A DNA stretch of 64,000 nucleotides, from the NCBI RefSeq assembly GCF_007858365.1, contig NZ_VFIO01000001.1, forward strand, positions 1,116,001 to 1,180,000, given 5' to 3'. Both the position numbers and the translations under genes were made by a program. A model generated the notes under the pieces. It saw only the letters and a list, made by a program, of their open reading frames with translations, did not search any database and was not told where the DNA came from. Positions 53,118 to 63,100 of the stretch are shown one piece after another (position 1 is the first letter of the stretch; each line of letters opens with the position of its first letter). The stretch is from Pseudomonas saxonica. GTDB lineage: Bacteria; Pseudomonadota; Gammaproteobacteria; Pseudomonadales; Pseudomonadaceae.

Positions 53118-54082
53118 GTACGCATAACGGAACACTCAGCGTGCGGGTTGCCCGCATTGAGGCCATGACCCCGGAAATTACCCGCTTCACCCTGGTCGAC
53201 CCGGACGGCAAACACTTGCCGGCGTTTTCCGGCGGCAGCCATGTGGTGGTGCTGGTGCCTAATGGCGAGAAAACCCTGCGCAACGCCTACTCGCTGATGA
53301 ACTCACCGTATGACTCCAGCGCCTACCAGATCGCCGTACGCCGAGTCAGTGAAGGTCGTGGTGGCTCGCGCTACCTGCATGACCAGTTGAACGAAGGCGA
53401 CCTGATTCAAATACTGCAGCCTGCCAACCTGTTCCCGCTGGCCAAACATGCGCGCCAGCATGTGTTTATCGCGGGCGGCGTGGGCATCACCCCGGTCTAT
53501 TCGCAGCTCGAAGAACTGCTGCTCAAACAGGCCGATTTCGAACTGCACCTGGCGGTTCGCGGCCCGGAGCACACCGCACTGGGCCACGAATTAAAAGCGC
53601 GCTACGGCGAGAAGGTCACGCTGTATGTGCCGGGTGAAGGCCCGCGCATGAACATTCGCCAGATCCTCACCGACCGCCCGCTGGGCAGCCACGTGTATGC
53701 GTGCGGCCCCGACAGCATGATCGACGACACCTTGGCCAGCGCCCGCGCACTGGGCTGGACTGACAGCCATGTGCACTTCGAGCGCTTCGTCGAACAAGGC
53801 TCCAACGGCCAGCCGTTCACCGTCACCCTGGCGCGTCAAGGCGTGACGCTGGAAGTGCCGCCCGATCAATCGTTGCTGGAAGCAGCCGAACAGGCCGGTT
53901 ATCAGGTGCCGTACCTGTGCCGTGGCGGTGCCTGCGGTTACTGCGAAACCGAAGTGCTGGAGCTTGAAGGCGAACTGGATCATCGCGACGACTGGCTCAG
54001 CGAAGAAGACAAACTCAGCCAGCGCAAATTTATGCCGTGCGTGTCCCGCGCCACATGTAGCCGCCTGGTCGTAGACCTCTAA
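53114..54082 (+). CDS. Flavin and 2Fe-2S reductase of the N-demethylase (VanB/PDR type)
   Basis: A 322-residue electron-transfer subunit. The domains are a flavin-binding barrel with RNAYSLMN (about 57-64), an NAD(P)-binding domain with FIAGGVGITPVYSQ and a C-terminal plant-type ferredoxin with C-x4-C-x2-C in CRGGACGYC and a fourth Cys in SRATC. ATG 53114 overlaps the preceding gene. It feeds electrons from NAD(P)H to the heme subunit encoded next, 15 nt downstream. Confidence 0.9.
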   Translation: MSTHNGTLSVRVARIEAMTPEITRFTLVDPDGKHLPAFSGGSHVVVLVPNGEKTLRNAYSLMNSPYDSSAYQIAVRRVSEGRGGSRYLHDQLNEGDLIQILQPANLFPLAKHARQHVFIAGGVGITPVYSQLEELLLKQADFELHLAVRGPEHTALGHELKARYGEKVTLYVPGEGPRMNIRQILTDRPLGSHVYACGPDSMIDDTLASARALGWTDSHVHFERFVEQGSNGQPFTVTLARQGVTLEVPPDQSLLEAAEQAGYQVPYLCRGGACGYCETEVLELEGELDHRDDWLSEEDKLSQRKFMPCVSRATCSRLVVDL

Positions 54083-54097
54083 TTCAGGAACTCAAAG

Positions 54098-55135
54098 ATG
54101 ACTGCTTTCAAGCCAATCGAAACCTACTCCGGCGACTACACCTACAGCAACAGCCGCGAAGCGGTCACGCGCCTGCCCTTCCCGTACCCGGAAGACCAGT
54201 ACATGTACTCGATGAACGTCGAACCGCATGTGCCATTCGGCCAAGGCGCCCTGCGCGCCCAATTTGACATCGACGAACATTACATCTCCGAGTGCCATCA
54301 CCGCGCCCAGACGCTGGAGAACGAGCCCGGTGTTCACTACGCTGCGCTGCCGCACATGATGGAAGCCCAATGGGACTTGCTGGAGTTGCTGATGGAGTCC
54401 TACTCCCGTGACTTCCCAGAGCACTTCACCCTGGAGAAAAACGGCAGCCAGTGGCACTGGATCAACCGCCCGCTGCAAATTAATCAGACCTTTACCTTCG
54501 GTGACACCAGCACCTTGCCGATGGAGCCGATGGAATACATCACCCGTCAGGCACAGGGCGAATTCATCCTGCTCGAAGAGCGCGACGAAACCCTGATCAT
54601 GGGCGCAGGCATGGCCACTCAGCGAGCGGACTACTCGTTGCGTTTCAACCTGGGCATGAGCTTTATGGAGTTTCATGGCCCGGTGCCAAAGCTGCATGAG
54701 ATGGGCATCCTGCAACGCGCCCTGAAGTTCCTGCTGCGCCTGCAACCCGGTCACCCGGTGCGCCGCACCAACTGGTCGATCACGGTTAACCCGCGCCTTG
54801 AAACATCGGCTGAAACCTTGCCGGACTGGGCGCCGGATCGCACCATCGTCACCGCCGAAAACGCCGGTGAGCTGGTCAACCTGCGCGTCGAACTGCAACC
54901 GCTGCACCGCCTGCCGCGCAGCAACGCCGTGTTGTTTCCGGTGCGTACCTATCTGGTGAGCCTCGCACAACTGGCAGAATTCGCCCCGCAATGGGCCAAA
55001 CGCATGCACCGGGTGATCCGCGATCTGGATCAGGAACTGGTGGACTACAAAGGCTTTACCCGTTACCGCGATGCCATGGTGACGTGGCTGTCGCAGTACG
55101 ACGACGGCACGCCGGTTGACGAAAGCCAGCAATAA
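54098..55135 (+). CDS. Heme-dependent oxidative N-demethylase catalytic subunit (DUF3445)
   Basis: A 345-residue protein of the DUF3445 family. Members form the PAS-fold heme subunit of oxidative N-demethylases such as the dimethylamine-oxidising enzyme described from P. mendocina. Typical segments: FDIDEHYISECHHRAQ, HYAALPHMMEAQWDLLELLM, SLRFNLGMSFMEFHGPVP and the late RVELQPLHRLPRSNAVLFPVRTYL. The substrate here could be dimethylamine or a bulkier N-methylated compound. The separate folate-binding subunit known in some such enzymes is not seen in the window. Confidence 0.85.
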   Translation: MTAFKPIETYSGDYTYSNSREAVTRLPFPYPEDQYMYSMNVEPHVPFGQGALRAQFDIDEHYISECHHRAQTLENEPGVHYAALPHMMEAQWDLLELLMESYSRDFPEHFTLEKNGSQWHWINRPLQINQTFTFGDTSTLPMEPMEYITRQAQGEFILLEERDETLIMGAGMATQRADYSLRFNLGMSFMEFHGPVPKLHEMGILQRALKFLLRLQPGHPVRRTNWSITVNPRLETSAETLPDWAPDRTIVTAENAGELVNLRVELQPLHRLPRSNAVLFPVRTYLVSLAQLAEFAPQWAKRMHRVIRDLDQELVDYKGFTRYRDAMVTWLSQYDDGTPVDESQQ

Positions 55136-55148
55136 CGTTTGTACCTGT

Positions 55149-55177
55149 AGCGCGCCTGTTCAGGCGCGCTTTTTTTA
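55149..55177 (+). terminator. Terminator after the N-demethylase subunits
   Basis: A 10-bp perfect stem AGCGCGCCTG / CAGGCGCGCT with a 2-nt loop and T7. It separates the demethylase genes from the transporter gene, which begins only 18 nt later, so partial read-through is likely. Confidence 0.85.
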
Positions 55178-55194
55178 AACCTAGGGATCACCCC

Positions 55195-56409
55195 ATGAAA
55201 ACAATACGAAACGTCCTGCCCGAGAGCTGGAGTCTGGTGTTCTCCGCCGCAGGTTCTGCCTACGGCGTCGGTCTGCTTGGCCTTTGGGCGCTGCCCTTTT
55301 TGATCAGTGCGATCATTAATGACCTCCATTTGAATGAGGCTCACGCCGGCATCCTGATGTCGGCCGAATTTATCTTCACCATGCTGGCGTCTTTGCTGGT
55401 CGCCCCATTTATGGGCCGTGCGCCGCGCCGCACGCTGGCCATCGCGGGCACCCTATTGGCGATCGCCGCCAACCTGATCAGCGCCAGCATGACTGACATT
55501 TACGCCCTGGCGGCCGTGCGTTGCATTGCCGGTATCGGTGCCGGTCTGGCCTTGGCCTGCGGTAACGCCTGCGTGGCCAGCGCCAAACAACCTGACCGGA
55601 TTGCCGGGCACATGAACGTGCTGTCAGTACTGCTGATGATTGTGGTGATGCTCAGCTACGCCAAAGTCATGGCCGCCTACGGCTTGCCGGGTCTGTACTA
55701 CGCAATGGCGGGCACCATGGCAGTCATGCTGCTGGCCATTCCGTTTATGCCCCAGTACGCGCCGAAGGATGTAATCGAGCCACGCCTGCACAGCATCAAA
55801 CCTGCGGGCAATGTGCTGCTGAGCCTGCCGGCCATTTGCATGATGCTCGCCATGTTTGTGTTTCAGGCCCGCGACACCATGGGCTGGGCCTTTGTCGAGC
55901 GCATCGGCACGATGGTCGGCTACAGCGGCGATGAAGTCGGCATTTTGCTGTCATTCCAGTCCTTCGTCGGCCTGATCGGCCCATTACTGGCCGCCCTGAT
56001 CGGCAAGCGTTTCGGTCTCAGCACCCCAGTGATTCTGGCCATCCTGCTGACCGGCGGCACCAGCCTGAGCTATGTCTTGGGTGAGCACTCGAAAATGCTC
56101 TACACCGTCGGCGTGATGACCATCTGCATCACTTACTTCTACGCATTGAGCTACCTCACCGCACTCGCCGCCGCGCTGGACCGCGAAGGCCGTGTAGTGG
56201 CTGCCGCCAGCAGCTTCCTGAGTCTGGGTCTGGCCGTGGGCCCGGCCATTTCCGGCGGGCTGATTTCCATCGGTGGCCTGACCCTGGCCGCGTGGGGCAT
56301 TGCCGTCACCGTACTGCTGACCTTGCTGCTGGTGATTGTGCCGCTGAACAGTGTTCGTCGTGAGCAAGCGTCGCCTGACCTCGGTCTGGCGCCTCAACCG
56401 GCGGTTTAA
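55195..56409 (+). CDS. MFS transporter, probable substrate carrier of the N-demethylase locus
   Basis: A 404-residue transporter with 12 predicted membrane helices, starting MKTIRNVLPESWSLVF. The MFS loop-2/3 motif appears as APFMGRAPRRT, and RCIAGIGAGLALACGN marks helix 4. It follows the demethylase terminator by 18 nt and converges with the DUF1302 gene, overlapping its 3' end by 4 nt. Import of the demethylase substrate is the simplest guess from context; export cannot be excluded. Confidence 0.88.
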   Translation: MKTIRNVLPESWSLVFSAAGSAYGVGLLGLWALPFLISAIINDLHLNEAHAGILMSAEFIFTMLASLLVAPFMGRAPRRTLAIAGTLLAIAANLISASMTDIYALAAVRCIAGIGAGLALACGNACVASAKQPDRIAGHMNVLSVLLMIVVMLSYAKVMAAYGLPGLYYAMAGTMAVMLLAIPFMPQYAPKDVIEPRLHSIKPAGNVLLSLPAICMMLAMFVFQARDTMGWAFVERIGTMVGYSGDEVGILLSFQSFVGLIGPLLAALIGKRFGLSTPVILAILLTGGTSLSYVLGEHSKMLYTVGVMTICITYFYALSYLTALAAALDREGRVVAAASSFLSLGLAVGPAISGGLISIGGLTLAAWGIAVTVLLTLLLVIVPLNSVRREQASPDLGLAPQPAV

Positions 56410-58172
56410 AACTTGATACCCACACTCAGCGCCATAAAGTCGCGGTCGCTGAGTGTGCTGTAACGCCCACCAAAGAAATTGGTGTACGACAGGCTGCTGG
56501 TGTAAGTGTTCTGGTACTCGGCATCAACGCCCACGCTGACCGCCTTGCGGCCTTCCTCAAATGTGTTTTCCGGGCCGGGTGAATAACCGCTGACATCGTG
56601 GGACCACGCCAGATTGGGCTTGAGGCGCAAGCTGGGATACACATGGTTGTATTCCCACACGGCACGGGCGCGATACCCCCAGGAATTGGCCGTGGTAAAA
56701 CCGTCATTGCCCGCCGAACCAAACACCGGGTCACGCCCGTAACGCCGCTCGGAATTACCTTCCAGCCCGGCCACATGGGTCATACCCACCTCGCCCATCA
56801 GGGTCATACGGTCAGCGCCCATGCCATTGTCGAAGGTGTGCGCCAGCGATGTCTGAAACTGACTGACCTCCTTGCGCCGATACCCTTGTATGTCCGCACC
56901 GGGCGTCACGCTCAAGGGTGAGGCATCCGCCAGCCCCGGCAGCAACGTGACATTGGCATAGAGCAGATCATTACTGTTGAGCTGCACGGGCGCATTGGGA
57001 CGGTAACTCAGCTCGCCTTTCCAGCGCGTGCCTGTGGATAAGGTCGTGGCGAAACTCAGACCGTATAACCGAATGTCTTCGGGGTACTCGACGTAATAGC
57101 TGGAATTACCCGCCACAATCATCGGCGCCAGCGCACCTGCCCCAATAGCCGCGTTATACGCCGACTGTGACGCTGCCTGCCCGCTGAGAATAGGATCACG
57201 GCTGTGATAGTTCATGAAAAAAGCGCCAAACTCGGTGTCCAAAGGCTCGAACACGTAGTGCATGGCCACACCGAACTGACCGCCGTTGCGCGCATCACGA
57301 TCAGCGCCACGGCGCACCAACACGCCCTCCTCGTTAACCTCGACACCTGCCGAGGTCAGGGTCGACAACTGCGCCACTTCCAATGCCGAGCGTTTGCTCA
57401 TCACCCGATAATTGCCGCTACAGCCGTCAGCCATCACGTCTGACTGCGAGAAAAACGTGCCGCAGTTATCAGCCTCGGACTGCTCCCAATCCAGCTGATA
57501 AAACGCTTCGGCAGACAGGTTGTCAGTGAGGTTTTGCGACAGATAAAACAGGTTGACCGGCACCAGCCCGTCTTTGTATTCCGTACCGGGGCGACGATAG
57601 GCTGATACATCGGTGGGGTTGATCGCATTGATCCCGCCGCCGATAAACGCGGCCTCGCCCCAATTAACCACTTGCTTGCCCAAACGCACGGCACCGGGCT
57701 GATCGGCGATGGCGTAATTGTGATACACAAAAGCGTCGAGCCACTGAGCGCCCGCCGATTGCGCGGAGGCTTTGCGGCCACGGTCACTGATCTGCTTGAA
57801 AGGTCGACTGTCGTCTTGCAGCTCAAAGTCGTACCAATACTTGCCGCGCACATACACACCGCTGTCGCCGTACTTCAACTCCAGCGCGTGCATGCCGGCG
57901 AACAGCTTGGAGAAAGTTTCGCCGCGCTTGAAGTTCAACCGCCCGTCATCGGAGATTTGCGACTGCCCCTTGCCGCCATTATTGGCGCCAATCAGGTTGT
58001 GATCCGCCTTGGCAGTGGACCAACTGGCACCGATGGACAGCTCTGAATCGAGCTGGGCTTCTACTTCACCGATATTGAAACTCAACGCCCAGGCAGGCCC
58101 GGCAAAGGTCGAAACGAGGCTGACTACCAGTGGCAGCTTGGCTCGGCGCCAAAACCGATTGACTGAGGACAT
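56406..58172 (-). CDS. DUF1302 outer-membrane protein, possible porin
   Basis: A 588-residue exported protein. ATG 58172 has GGAGAAGTG upstream; in-frame codons further up lack a ribosome site. The signal peptide is residues 1-30 (VVSLVSTFAGPAWA). The rest has many beta strands with repeated aromatic pairs and ends in Phe (MALSVGIKF), as for a beta barrel. DUF1302 proteins often sit near genes for uptake or breakdown of hydrophobic substrates. Here the gene converges on the MFS transporter gene, so it may let the same substrate through the outer membrane. Confidence 0.85.
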   Translation of the reverse strand: MSSVNRFWRRAKLPLVVSLVSTFAGPAWALSFNIGEVEAQLDSELSIGASWSTAKADHNLIGANNGGKGQSQISDDGRLNFKRGETFSKLFAGMHALELKYGDSGVYVRGKYWYDFELQDDSRPFKQISDRGRKASAQSAGAQWLDAFVYHNYAIADQPGAVRLGKQVVNWGEAAFIGGGINAINPTDVSAYRRPGTEYKDGLVPVNLFYLSQNLTDNLSAEAFYQLDWEQSEADNCGTFFSQSDVMADGCSGNYRVMSKRSALEVAQLSTLTSAGVEVNEEGVLVRRGADRDARNGGQFGVAMHYVFEPLDTEFGAFFMNYHSRDPILSGQAASQSAYNAAIGAGALAPMIVAGNSSYYVEYPEDIRLYGLSFATTLSTGTRWKGELSYRPNAPVQLNSNDLLYANVTLLPGLADASPLSVTPGADIQGYRRKEVSQFQTSLAHTFDNGMGADRMTLMGEVGMTHVAGLEGNSERRYGRDPVFGSAGNDGFTTANSWGYRARAVWEYNHVYPSLRLKPNLAWSHDVSGYSPGPENTFEEGRKAVSVGVDAEYQNTYTSSLSYTNFFGGRYSTLSDRDFMALSVGIKF

Positions 58173-58276
58173 CGACACTTCTCCGTGGGCACGCACAATT
58201 AGCCCGCAAGGATGAAGCAAACTCAGAAATAGACAAGATCACAGCCTGCCTGCTCGTCCGTGACTGACGGGTTTAT

Positions 58277-59236
58277 TCAAGAAGCGGGACGGGCTGCCAA
58301 TTCTGCTTCGCGCTGAATAATGGCGGCTTCCAAAGCGTCTGAACGCTTGGCCCATTGCTCAGAGGGCAGGGGTTTGGACCATTCGATGATCTCGGGGTAA
58401 TCCAATGTGGGTGGCGGTGAGAGTTTCCAGGTTTGCAGCATGAAGATGAGGGGGCCGCCGAACAGGAATATGCACAGTATCAAATACGTTGCCTCCCATA
58501 ATTCACCTTTGCGTAAGTGCAGCCAAAAATCCTCGACATAGGCACAGCACGTTCCCCATAACAGGCCTCGCCCTTTAAGGCTGGCGCGACTTTTTTCGAA
58601 GCCATTACTTTGCGGTAAAACATGCGGCCCAATTTCCATATAACTGCGTATACATTCCCACGTTGACATCGACGCTTCATTGCCGCCGCAGTTAAACCCC
58701 CACATCCAGTGCTTATTGTCTTCGGGCGCAAGCGGGTCGGGGTTGTCAAAGCTTATAAACAGCATCCCCGAAGTCGTTTTGCCTGCCTGACTGACTGAAG
58801 AATGCTGCGATGCTGCGGCGGTGACTGTTTCCCAGGGCACGATCCAATACTCGCCATCTTCTCGGGGGACGCAGACTTCGCGGCGCTGGCGATTAAAGCG
58901 AATTGGTAATGGGGTTGGGCGGATCAGGTTGTAGATAAATATGAGTGTCGGCAGTCCAAGAAAGAGAACTAATCCTGAAAGAATGTAAATACCATCATGC
59001 GGAGAAATTCTTGCCATATAGGTGCCAAGGCTTATGAAAACCAAAGACAAAAACCAAATCGACGCAACGCCTCCAGCAATATTGAAATTCCCTATATCCA
59101 AATAAATATCGTTCTTGCGCCATATCATGTTGACCATATCAACCGGTTTCTCGCCGGTCGGAATGGGCAACGGAGCTAAATAGTCCTGCTGCGAAAATAA
59201 ATTATTTTTTGTAGTGCCCGCGGCTTCTGTAGTCAT
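58277..59236 (-). CDS. DUF6708 membrane protein, second of a tandem pair; candidate immunity protein
   Basis: A 319-residue protein. ATG 59236 overlaps the upstream gene by ATGA and aligns with that paralogue; codons further up belong to the neighbour. The N-terminal motif QQDYLAPLPIPTG is followed by two membrane segments at about 50-70 and 76-98. Then the conserved domain starts at RFNRQRREV with WIVPWETVTAAASQHSS and ends with EIIEWSKPLP. Another hydrophobic segment lies near 265-285. It differs from the next copy mainly in the first membrane segments and around residues 205-240. It is last gene of the toxin operon. Confidence 0.7.
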   Translation of the reverse strand: MTTEAAGTTKNNLFSQQDYLAPLPIPTGEKPVDMVNMIWRKNDIYLDIGNFNIAGGVASIWFLSLVFISLGTYMARISPHDGIYILSGLVLFLGLPTLIFIYNLIRPTPLPIRFNRQRREVCVPREDGEYWIVPWETVTAAASQHSSVSQAGKTTSGMLFISFDNPDPLAPEDNKHWMWGFNCGGNEASMSTWECIRSYMEIGPHVLPQSNGFEKSRASLKGRGLLWGTCCAYVEDFWLHLRKGELWEATYLILCIFLFGGPLIFMLQTWKLSPPPTLDYPEIIEWSKPLPSEQWAKRSDALEAAIIQREAELAARPAS

Positions 59237-60189
59237 GACTGTGCTCTCGCAAGCAATTCCGCGTCGCGCTGAATAATGGCGGCTTCCAAAGCGTCTGAAC
59301 GCTTGGCCCATTGCTCAGGGGGCAGGGGTTTGGACCATTCGATGATCTCGGGGTAATCCAATGTGGGTGGCGGTGAGAGTTTCCAAGTTTGCAGCATGAA
59401 GGCTACGGGGGCGCCAAAAACGAAGATACCCAGTATTAACCAAATGGCTTCACCGACCTCCCCGTCCCGCAGATGCTTCCAAATACCCTGCGCATACTCA
59501 CAGCAGTTACCCCAAACTATTCCACGGTCTTTAAAGTTGGTACGCGCCCCTTCAAAATTATTGCATTGAGGTATGGCGTGCGGACCGATTTCCATGTAAC
59601 TGCGAATACATTCCCACGTTGACATCGCGGCTTCATTGCCGCCGCAGTTAAACCCCCACATCCAGTGCTTGTTGTCTTCGGATGCAAGAGGATCAGGGTT
59701 ATCAAAGCTAATAAACAGCATTCCCGAAGTCGTTTTTCCTGCCTGACTGACTGAAGAATGCTGCGATGCTGCGGCGGTGACTGTTTCCCAAGGCACAATC
59801 CAATACTCGCCCTCTTCTCGAGGTACACAAACTTCACGACGCTGGCGATTGAAGCGTATTGGCAATGGCGTTGGGCGGCTTAAATTGTAGACAAATACGA
59901 TTGCGGGAATCCCTACAATAACGAGCCCACTCAAAATCGCAAATTTGGTAACTTCAGGATCGATATTTTTAAAGCTTAAACCAAGAATCAAATAAAAAAG
60001 CGTCGCACACCAAAGCACCATTACTCCGCCAATATTAAAATTCCCTATGTCTAAAAAAACATCATTCTTGCGCCAAATCATGTTGGCCATATCAACTGGC
60101 TTCTGACCGGTCGGAATTGGCAACGGTGCCAAGTAGTCCTGCTGAGAAAGGACGCTTTTTTTGATTGTTCCAGCCGCAGGAGAACTCAT
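59233..60189 (-). CDS. DUF6708 membrane protein, first of a tandem pair; candidate immunity protein
   Basis: A 318-residue paralogue of the gene at 58277, coupled to the toxin gene by ATGA. It has the same layout: QQDYLAPLPIPTG, membrane segments at about 52-72 and 82-102, then a domain from RFNRQRREV nearly identical to the other copy through TSGMLFISFDNPDPLA and the WMWGFNCGGNEA segment. The duplicated pair mirrors the pair at 2190-4308, which shares RFNRQRREV and WSKPLP but is otherwise divergent. Confidence 0.7.
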   Translation of the reverse strand: MSSPAAGTIKKSVLSQQDYLAPLPIPTGQKPVDMANMIWRKNDVFLDIGNFNIGGVMVLWCATLFYLILGLSFKNIDPEVTKFAILSGLVIVGIPAIVFVYNLSRPTPLPIRFNRQRREVCVPREEGEYWIVPWETVTAAASQHSSVSQAGKTTSGMLFISFDNPDPLASEDNKHWMWGFNCGGNEAAMSTWECIRSYMEIGPHAIPQCNNFEGARTNFKDRGIVWGNCCEYAQGIWKHLRDGEVGEAIWLILGIFVFGAPVAFMLQTWKLSPPPTLDYPEIIEWSKPLPPEQWAKRSDALEAAIIQRDAELLARAQS

Positions 60190-63100
60190 TTCTTCAACCC
60201 CGACTGCCAGAGCACCGAAAACTCTTGATTACCTAAAACATAGTTAGGCGCTCTATCCAGTTCTGGAGTTGGATCGTTACGAAGTTCAACAACGCCTGAT
60301 GAACTGCTCACTGTAAAGGCTACACCTCGTTCGCCACCGACGTAGCTGAGTGCCCCCAGCAGGGAAGTCAACGGCGTGCGATAGCGCAACCGCAAGGACA
60401 CTTTTGAAGGCTGAGAGACAAAGACACCCGGCACAACCTTCAAGAAATTGCCTGTCAAACGTAACCCTTGACCTTGGGTATACGGGATCCACTCACATCG
60501 GCTGTGCTTTATCCACAGATCACCCAGGGTTTGCATAGGTTCTTCCGCGCGCAGGCGACCTTCACCATTTTTGATACGCGCCCACATCGCCGGCGAATCC
60601 ACTGGATTACCAATCATGGCGATTTCGAGGTGCGCATTACCCGGTTCCGCCCCAGGTAAATCAATAGTCAGGGAATCAATAAAGGTGGTGAACTTCACCC
60701 CCACATAGCTATTGGCGCCAACGGGTTCATCACGCCCTTTAAAGCTGACTCTCGGGGAGTACAGAATACCGTAGAGCCTGTTTAGTTCATCTTGCTGATT
60801 CTCAATTGTAATGGGGCTTAGTTCGCTGGCGCGGGCTTTGGACCAACAACACGAGTTTAGAAATTTTTGTATGGGTGTTTGCTGGAAGTACCATGCAATC
60901 AAATACAACACACCCAATACAGCGACCAATAAATTTAGCGGCCCCATCCAAATAGCGTAAGCCGCTATAGCTGCTTTAGCTGTCATTGCTCCAGCAAGGA
61001 CTTTGGCAGTGTAATAAAGTCCTAATACTGCCTGGGCACCAAATGCGAAAACTTGTCCACCTACTACGTTAGTCCGCATGCTCAACCACGGATCCAGTGA
61101 ACCTTGAGCTTTTTCTAACTGATTCTGAAGAGACAAAAACTCATTGAAAGCTGCGGCCGCTGAAAAGCCACCGATGAAGAATCCAAAAAAAGTTAATACG
61201 GGTGCTGAAACCCAGCGGCTACCGGGTAACTTAAATGTAAACACCCTCTCAGCAACCTTACTCCTCATCTGACTATCAATAACCGCTAATAACGCAGCCC
61301 CTGCATACAACGTCGCAGATGCCGTGTCATTAATCCGCTGCCGATCCATTCCCTCCAGAGCCCCTGCCTGCGAGAGATAATTCTTGGCGTTCCAGCTATT
61401 GAGCAATAACGCCGCCAAAGCCACCAACCCTCCGCTGCCCTTCACCGCTTGGGAGTTAAGGATTTTGGACACTTGCCCTGCACCAATGGCATCGCCGGTT
61501 TTTTTGGCCCATTGCGCAATATCTTCCCCGGCTTTGCCAAACAGTTCCCACGTCCGCAAGGCCCCTTCCTTGACCGCACGCAACCCGACGCCACTCCCCA
61601 AACGAGCCGCCACCAGTATGGCCAGCCAGGTGCCGCCGGGCGCATTGCCGTGCTCGCCTTTAAGCAGCAGCAACGCGGCCCCCAACCGCTTGACCAATGT
61701 TGCCCAACTGCCCTGGATGTCTTCCGCACGAATACCCATACGGGTGACCATTGACTCGTTCAACACCCCCAGGACCTTGATAATGCCCTGCTTGGCGTTG
61801 GCCTGATTTTCCAGCCCCAATGCCATGATCAATTCGCCTGCGCGCGTGGTGCTGTTAACCGCGGCATCCAGCGTCGGGTTCCAGCCATAGAACAATTGGC
61901 GCAACGCCCCTTCATCAGGACTGCGCACATAATCGGCGTATTGCTCGGCACCCTGGGTGCGGATGCATTGGCCACTGAGGCAGGCCACGGCCAGTGTGTC
62001 CAGCCAATGGGTGTGGTCAGGGTCGCTGTAATCGACTTGCCAGGTCGCGCTGTGATGGCGCTGCAAGTACAGCCCACGGTCTGAATACAGGCTTTCGTGG
62101 CGCTGCTGAACCTGCGCAAAGTGCGCCGGAGCCGTGGTGTCGAGCCAGGTGTTCATCGCCGGCAAGTCGATGTATTCCCCGACCTTGTCGCTGGCGTGCT
62201 TGTTGTTGATATTGTTGGCTTTGCTTTCCTGATAATCGCGCACCAGTTCTATCACTTCACTGTGCAGATCTAGGGGAATAAACCCGCGCACAGGGAATAC
62301 GGCAGCCTGCTCGCGCAGATGTATTTCAGCCAAACGAGTATCAGCTTCTACATTGCTGTGGGTGGTGCCGCGCCGAATGTTGGCGGTGTAACGGTCTCTG
62401 GCCAGCTTTGCTAATTGTGTGCGGGCATCCATCAGGATTTGGGCCTGATCGAGCGTCATCACAATGTCGCGATCACGGTAGCGATAGCTGATCAGTCCTG
62501 ATAATTCTGCAGCGTCCTCAGTGATCAAACTCCTCACAAACCCGCCAATGCTCAAGCGCAGGTTGTTATCGGTTTGCCACTGTTCATGGCGGTACTCGAC
62601 CAATTCCTGCTCATGATTGATGTCGCGCAGCACACCCAGGTCATCATCGAGGCAGGCCAGTACGCTGTGTAAACCGCTCGATTGTTCGTGAGCAATTTCC
62701 ATAAGCGTTTTGCTGGCGGTGGGTGCCCACGTTTGGGCACTCCACTCTCCCGGTGGCGGGACGTCTTCGGAAAGCTGCGGATAGTTCGCTGCTATTTGCT
62801 CTCGTTCATTCAGCCAACGCACGGCATCGGTGTAGGACTTGACCGTGGCAGAGGTGTGCTTTTTGGATAGCTGATCACCCAACTCATCCACGCTTCTACG
62901 GTAAGCCTGTTGGTCGCGCTGAAAATCCATCGCCAAGGTCAGATCGTAGGTCTTGGGTATCAACTCGCCGATGACCTGTGCCGCGTCTTGCAAGGGCACG
63001 CAATGAGGCGCTTGCAGGGTGTTGGCGACGGTTCTCAAGTCGAGGCAGCGCATGCGCCGGGCGCGAACCTCTGGATCGTTCAGGTGTTCGCAATGCTGGG

